Below, piece by piece: positions 16,660 to 18,920 of a stretch of 18,920 nt of DNA. Every line of letters starts with the position of its first letter. Positions within the stretch are counted from its first letter, which is position 1. The DNA comes from Thiotrichales bacterium (GTDB lineage Bacteria; Pseudomonadota; Gammaproteobacteria; Thiomicrospirales; Thiomicrospiraceae): NCBI GenBank assembly GCA_027036095.1, contig JALVTA010000212.1, forward strand, positions 1-18,920, in the 5' to 3' direction. Below the pieces are notes generated by a model, which did not search any database, was not told the DNA's origin, and was given only the letters and a program-made list of their open reading frames with translations. A program made the translations under genes and the position numbers.

Positions 16660-16744
16660 CATTTCCTGACCGGGAAACGCTCACCACCTTACACCTTGAT
16701 AGCCGGCGCCTGCCTCATCCCACACGTCCCACGACCGCTACACC

Positions 16745-17200
16745 GCCGCTGCATTCATGGGAGACCCGCAAGATGAGGCTTTTCAGCGCCTTGCGCCCCT
16801 GATACCGCCTCCAGCCCCGGATTTTCCCACGACGCTGCAGCGCGGCCGGAACAGGAGGCTGCAAAATCAGGGGAGACCCCGTCAGAAACGTGCCTTTCCC
16901 GCCTCACACATGGCCAGAACGAGGTTTTTCCGGGACGCGTCCGGCCGAGCTGGAACGACGCACCGCAAAAATGGGGGAGATCCCGTCCAGACACGCCTTT
17001 CTTCCCGATTTCGGCCATGCCGCCCTGCAGACAATGCTTTTTGCCCTGCCCCCGCCGAGCGGCCAGAAGGACACGCCGCAATATTGGGGGAGGCCCCATC
17101 CTGTCAGCGATCCCGGCAGGACATGCCTGCCTTGCAGACATCACGTTATTCGGTGTGTCGCCACAGGCCGGAACGCCATCCGGCAAAACCGGTGGACCTC
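16745..17200. repeat. Array of five diverged ~104-113 bp tandem units in a gene-free block
   Basis: Between the operon terminator (16659) and the carbonic-anhydrase stop (17214), about 550 bases hold no credible gene. Core motifs begin at 16751 (A), 16861 (B), 16965 (C), 17078 (D) and 17183 (E, partial), spaced 110, 104, 113 and 105 bases. The core is GCAAAA, about two variable bases, GGGGGAGA and CCCGTC. Cores B and D each match C at 19 of 24 positions; A and E are weaker. Between cores, aligned traces recur: a GCCTTTC-like segment 12-16 bases on (B, C), CATG (B, C, D), TGCAGACA (C, D), CTTTTTGCC or GTTTTTCC (C, B), and GGCCGGAA/GGCCAGAA before the next core. The spacing is not a multiple of three and open frames are inconsistent, arguing against coding. 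Unit D has a second hairpin, GGCAGG-acatg-CCTGCC (17115-17131); unit C has CGGC-cat-GCCG in the equivalent place. Origin and role unknown. Confidence 0.7.
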
Positions 17201-17213
17201 AAGGACATGCGGG

Positions 17214-17744
17214 TCAGCCCTTGTCGCGATAGCGCCGCATCAGTTCCACATAATGGCGTGCAGAATAGGTAAAAAAGGCCCGCTCTTCATCGGTGAGACG
17301 CCGCACCGGTTTTGCCGGCGCGCCCACATAGAGCCAGCCGCTTTCCAGCCGCTTGCCGGGTGGCACCAGCGCGCCGGCCCCGATCATCACCTCCGGCTCC
17401 AGCACGGCACCGTCCAGGACGATGGCGCCCATGCCCACCAGACAGCGATCCCCGATGGTGCAGCCGTGCAGCACCGCCCGATGTCCCACGGTGACATCCT
17501 CGCCCACCACGGTGGCCGCACCCCGGGTCACTTCACTTTCGTGGGTCACATGCACCACGGTGCCATCCTGAATATTGCTGCGCGCACCGATCTCGATGGT
17601 GTTCACATCACCGCGCAGCACCGCACCCGGCCAGATGCTCACCTCATCACCCAGCGTGCAGCGTCCGATGACCGTGGCGGCCTCATGCACCCATGCGGTC
17701 TCCGCCACCGCCGGCATTACACCTTCATATGCTTCCAGTGCCAT
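17214..17744 (-). CDS. Gamma-carbonic-anhydrase-like hexapeptide-repeat protein (YrdA/PaaY family)
   Basis: A 176-residue left-handed beta-helix protein expected to form a trimer with metal sites at subunit interfaces. Hexapeptide repeats run through about residues 20-140, including TVIGRCTLGDEVSIWPGAVLR and IGDRCLVGMGAIVLDG. Candidate metal ligands are the histidines in TVVHVTHES and VGHRAVLHG, the pattern of gamma-class enzymes. The C-terminal helix begins at YVGAPAKPVRRLTDEE. The active-site residues that distinguish a true anhydrase from a family member of unknown activity cannot be settled here. The start at 17744 has GAGGT upstream. It is divergent from tRNA-Leu, and its 3' end abuts the last, partial unit of the repeat array with no clear terminator. 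Confidence 0.92.
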   Translation of the reverse strand: MALEAYEGVMPAVAETAWVHEAATVIGRCTLGDEVSIWPGAVLRGDVNTIEIGARSNIQDGTVVHVTHESEVTRGAATVVGEDVTVGHRAVLHGCTIGDRCLVGMGAIVLDGAVLEPEVMIGAGALVPPGKRLESGWLYVGAPAKPVRRLTDEERAFFTYSARHYVELMRRYRDKG

Positions 17745-17762
17745 TTTTTTACCTCACAGGGG

Positions 17763-17790
17763 TTTACATCATCCTTGCGAGCAGTATAAT
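17763..17790 (+). promoter_or_regulatory. Sigma-70-type promoter for tRNA-Leu
   Basis: TTTACA (17763-17768) and a consensus TATAAT (17785-17790) are 16 bases apart. Transcription would begin near 17797, about 14 bases before the mature tRNA. Confidence 0.8.
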
Positions 17791-17810
17791 ACGCGCCATC
17801 TCACCAGTGT

Positions 17811-17897
17811 GCGGATGTGGCGGAACTGGTAGACGCGCAGGGTTCAGGTCTCTGTGGGGTAAAACCCGTGTGAGTTCGACTCTCACCATCCGCACCA
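17811..17897 (+). tRNA. tRNA-Leu (anticodon CAG), CCA encoded
   Basis: An 87-base class II tRNA. The acceptor stem GCGGATG (17811-17817) pairs with CATCCGC (17887-17893), followed by A and an encoded CCA. The anticodon stem CAGGG/CTCTG holds loop TTCAGGT, giving anticodon CAG (reads CUG). A long variable arm (GGGT/ACCC type) and GTTCGAC T-loop are present, as expected for leucine tRNA. No hairpin terminator is seen immediately after it; a pyrimidine-rich tract and a T run (17928-17933) follow. Confidence 0.97.
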
Positions 17898-18000
17898 ACT
17901 TTCCTCTCCTCTCTTGTTTCTCATCAGTTTTTTGTATAGGCTTTCCCAAAAGTCACAGATATCCGTTTATCCGCTCGATTTTCAGGAGAAGGCCACCGTC

Positions 18001-18348
18001 ATGGCACAGACTCAGATTCAGGAGCGCCGCAGCGCCCCGCGCATTCCGGTCAACCAGTCCATTCTGGCCGAGGTCCCCTCGCACGAGAAAGTATTCGGCA
18101 CCACCTCGGACGTAAGTTTCAACGGTGTGGGCTTCTTTGCCGAAAAGCCGCTGCCGCCTGGTGCACCGCTGGCAGTTCATCTGGAGCTGGAAGACCCTCA
18201 GGACCACCGTTACCACGACTACGACCTGCAGGGCTTTGTCGCCCACTGCATCGACACCATGGAAAACGGCTATCACATCGGTGTGCAGCTCAAACAGCCA
18301 CCACAGGACTATGTAACCGTGGTGGAACATCTGACCCACACTCACTGA
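18001..18348 (+). CDS. Small single-domain PilZ protein (probable c-di-GMP binder)
   Basis: A 115-residue cytoplasmic protein consisting of one PilZ domain. Both c-di-GMP contact motifs are present: RxxxR as R10-S-A-P-R14 in ERRSAPRIPVN, and D/NxSxxG as DVSFNG. The rest is the expected beta-barrel pattern, ending in a short tail. The frame is open back to 17914, but homology and AGGAGAAGG upstream favour ATG 18001. It follows tRNA-Leu by 103 bases; a weak promoter (TTGTTT 17914, TATAGG 17935) might lie between. With LapD in the same window it would be a second c-di-GMP effector, but no sequence evidence ties it to adhesion. A strong terminator follows. Confidence 0.93.
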   Translation: MAQTQIQERRSAPRIPVNQSILAEVPSHEKVFGTTSDVSFNGVGFFAEKPLPPGAPLAVHLELEDPQDHRYHDYDLQGFVAHCIDTMENGYHIGVQLKQPPQDYVTVVEHLTHTH

Positions 18349-18371
18349 ACCGCCTGCAGACAGCTGAAATG

Positions 18372-18404
18372 AAAAAGCCCCGGCATCATCTGCCGGGGCT
18401 TTTT
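18372..18404. terminator. Bidirectional Rho-independent terminator between convergent genes
   Basis: GCCCCGGCA (18377-18385) pairs with TGCCGGGGC (18391-18399) around a 5-base loop. An A run on the left (18372-18376) and a T run on the right (18400-18404) let it work on both strands. It serves the PilZ gene (+) and the Pro/Tyr-rich gene (-). Confidence 0.93.
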
Positions 18405-18420
18405 GTTTCGAGCATTCCGT

Positions 18421-18813
18421 TCACCGGCCATAGCCTGGAGGCGGTGGCGGAGGCGGCATGGCGCCCGGGGGAGGCGGAGGGTAACCACCGGGCGCCGGAG
18501 GTGGCATCATGCCCGGCTGTGGTCCATAGCCACCTGCTGGCGGGGGGGGCGGGTAGCCATAGCCATACGCCGGAGGAGGATAGCCATATCCATAGGCCGG
18601 TGGCGGAGGCGGATACCCATAGCCGTAAGGCGGTGGGTAATAGTCATCATCGTCATCGTCGAACATTTCCTCCATCCAATACATGGGGGTCCATTCCGGC
18701 CAGTCGTTGTCATCGTAGGGATCATCACTCCCCCAGCCACAGCAACCCGCCTGCGCACCCCCTGCTGCGGTGAGTAGCAGGGCCAGGGCACTGCCTGCCA
18801 GCCATTTTTTCAT
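18421..18813 (-). CDS. Secreted low-complexity Pro/Tyr/Gly-rich protein, sulfur-globule-protein-like composition
   Basis: A 130-residue protein with a Sec signal (MKKWLAGSALALLLTAAG, cleavage likely after AQA), then GCCGWG, an acidic Trp-containing stretch ending in six Asp, and about 80 residues of repeats of the form YGYGYPPPPPA, followed by Pro/Gly/Met-rich sequence to the end. Start at 18813 is chosen because AGGAG lies 7 bases upstream and the Met-Lys-Lys signal begins there; a GTG at 18834 would only add a non-signal extension. No enzymatic domain exists. Composition resembles sulfur globule envelope proteins (short, exported, Tyr/Gly/Pro repeats) and also other bacterial periplasmic or surface structural proteins. 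No homology is claimed. The Cys-Cys pair does not form a normal lipobox (QAGC). Confidence 0.8.
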   Translation of the reverse strand: MKKWLAGSALALLLTAAGGAQAGCCGWGSDDPYDDNDWPEWTPMYWMEEMFDDDDDDYYPPPYGYGYPPPPPAYGYGYPPPAYGYGYPPPPPAGGYGPQPGMMPPPAPGGYPPPPPGAMPPPPPPPGYGR

Positions 18814-18832
18814 TTCTGCGCTCCTCTGATTC

Positions 18833-18861
18833 ACCTGTTGATCAGGTCACTTTCGATTATA
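18833..18861 (-). promoter_or_regulatory. Probable -10 and 5' leader inverted repeat of the Pro/Tyr-rich gene
   Basis: Minus-strand TATAAT (18861-18856) lies 42 bases before the start codon with no clear -35. Just downstream, ACCTG-TTGAT-CAGGT (18833-18847) is an inverted repeat that would fall in the mRNA leader or act as an operator. Confidence 0.4.
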
Positions 18862-18920
18862 GGGAGCGCGGAACACCGAACAGAAATCAAAAATATCAAT
18901 CTGCCATAAAGGCGGCTCAT

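Noticed and set aside
17167..17184. GCCGGA-acgcca-TCCGGC as the terminator of the carbonic-anhydrase-like gene
   Set aside because: On the minus strand no T run follows the stem (the T run precedes it), so it does not fit an intrinsic terminator.
16755..17186. Minus-strand frame of 143 codons, and overlapping plus-strand frames, in the repeat block
   Set aside because: The minus frame would need a TTG start with no ribosome site. Repeat spacing of 104-113 bases changes frame from unit to unit, so the copies do not encode a repeated peptide.
16745..17200. CRISPR array
   Set aside because: Units are over 100 bases and diverged along their whole length, rather than short identical repeats with unique spacers; no cas genes are near.
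18831..18920. Minus-strand frame open from the right edge and stopping at 18831
   Set aside because: Only 29 codons are visible, with no recognisable features, and it would cover the likely promoter of the Pro/Tyr-rich gene. It could be the end of a gene outside the window but cannot be supported.

Overview
The window is GC-rich, densely coded DNA that looks like a gammaproteobacterial chromosome. The reasons are a TruD-type tRNA pseudouridine synthase, a Rep-type helicase, a LapG/LapD/LapBCE biofilm-adhesin module and a tRNA-Leu with an encoded CCA end. Species cannot be fixed from the sequence. A Tyr/Pro/Gly-rich secreted protein at the right end would suit a sulfur oxidiser, but that is only a hint.

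Left part, minus strand (1-3383): truD, whose last codons run off the left edge; a small orphan lipoprotein followed by a good terminator; a soluble chemoreceptor with a C-terminal zinc-binding CZB domain; and a small RsmC-like SAM methyltransferase. The methyltransferase is divergent from a plus-strand pair, rep helicase and iron-type alcohol dehydrogenase, which overlap by 4 bases.

Centre, plus strand (6729-16659): an AT-rich promoter region precedes a tight run of eight genes ending at a hairpin terminator. The order is OmpA/TSP3 protein 1, lapG (periplasmic cysteine protease), lapD (degenerate GGDEF-EAL c-di-GMP receptor), lapB (type I secretion ABC exporter), lapC (membrane fusion protein), a LuxR-type regulator, lapE (TolC-like outer-membrane channel) and OmpA/TSP3 protein 2. 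By family knowledge this exports a giant RTX-type adhesin and decides whether it stays on the cell. High c-di-GMP lets LapD hold LapG; low c-di-GMP frees LapG to cut the adhesin. The adhesin itself is not in the window. The cluster is bracketed by two paralogous calcium-binding, peptidoglycan-binding proteins that share an unusual cysteine-containing C-terminal tail.

Non-coding block (16660-17213): about 550 bases without a credible gene hold five diverged tandem units spaced 104-113 bases apart. Most carry a G-rich/C-rich hairpin core with a GAGA-type loop. A 22-of-24 match to that core lies inside the alcohol dehydrogenase gene, 11 kb away. This is the least explained structure in the window and the best candidate for something undescribed.

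Right part (17214-18920): a gamma-carbonic-anhydrase-like protein (minus); tRNA-Leu(CAG) with a clear promoter; a small PilZ protein (a possible second c-di-GMP effector); a strong bidirectional terminator; and a secreted Pro/Tyr/Gly-rich low-complexity protein (minus).
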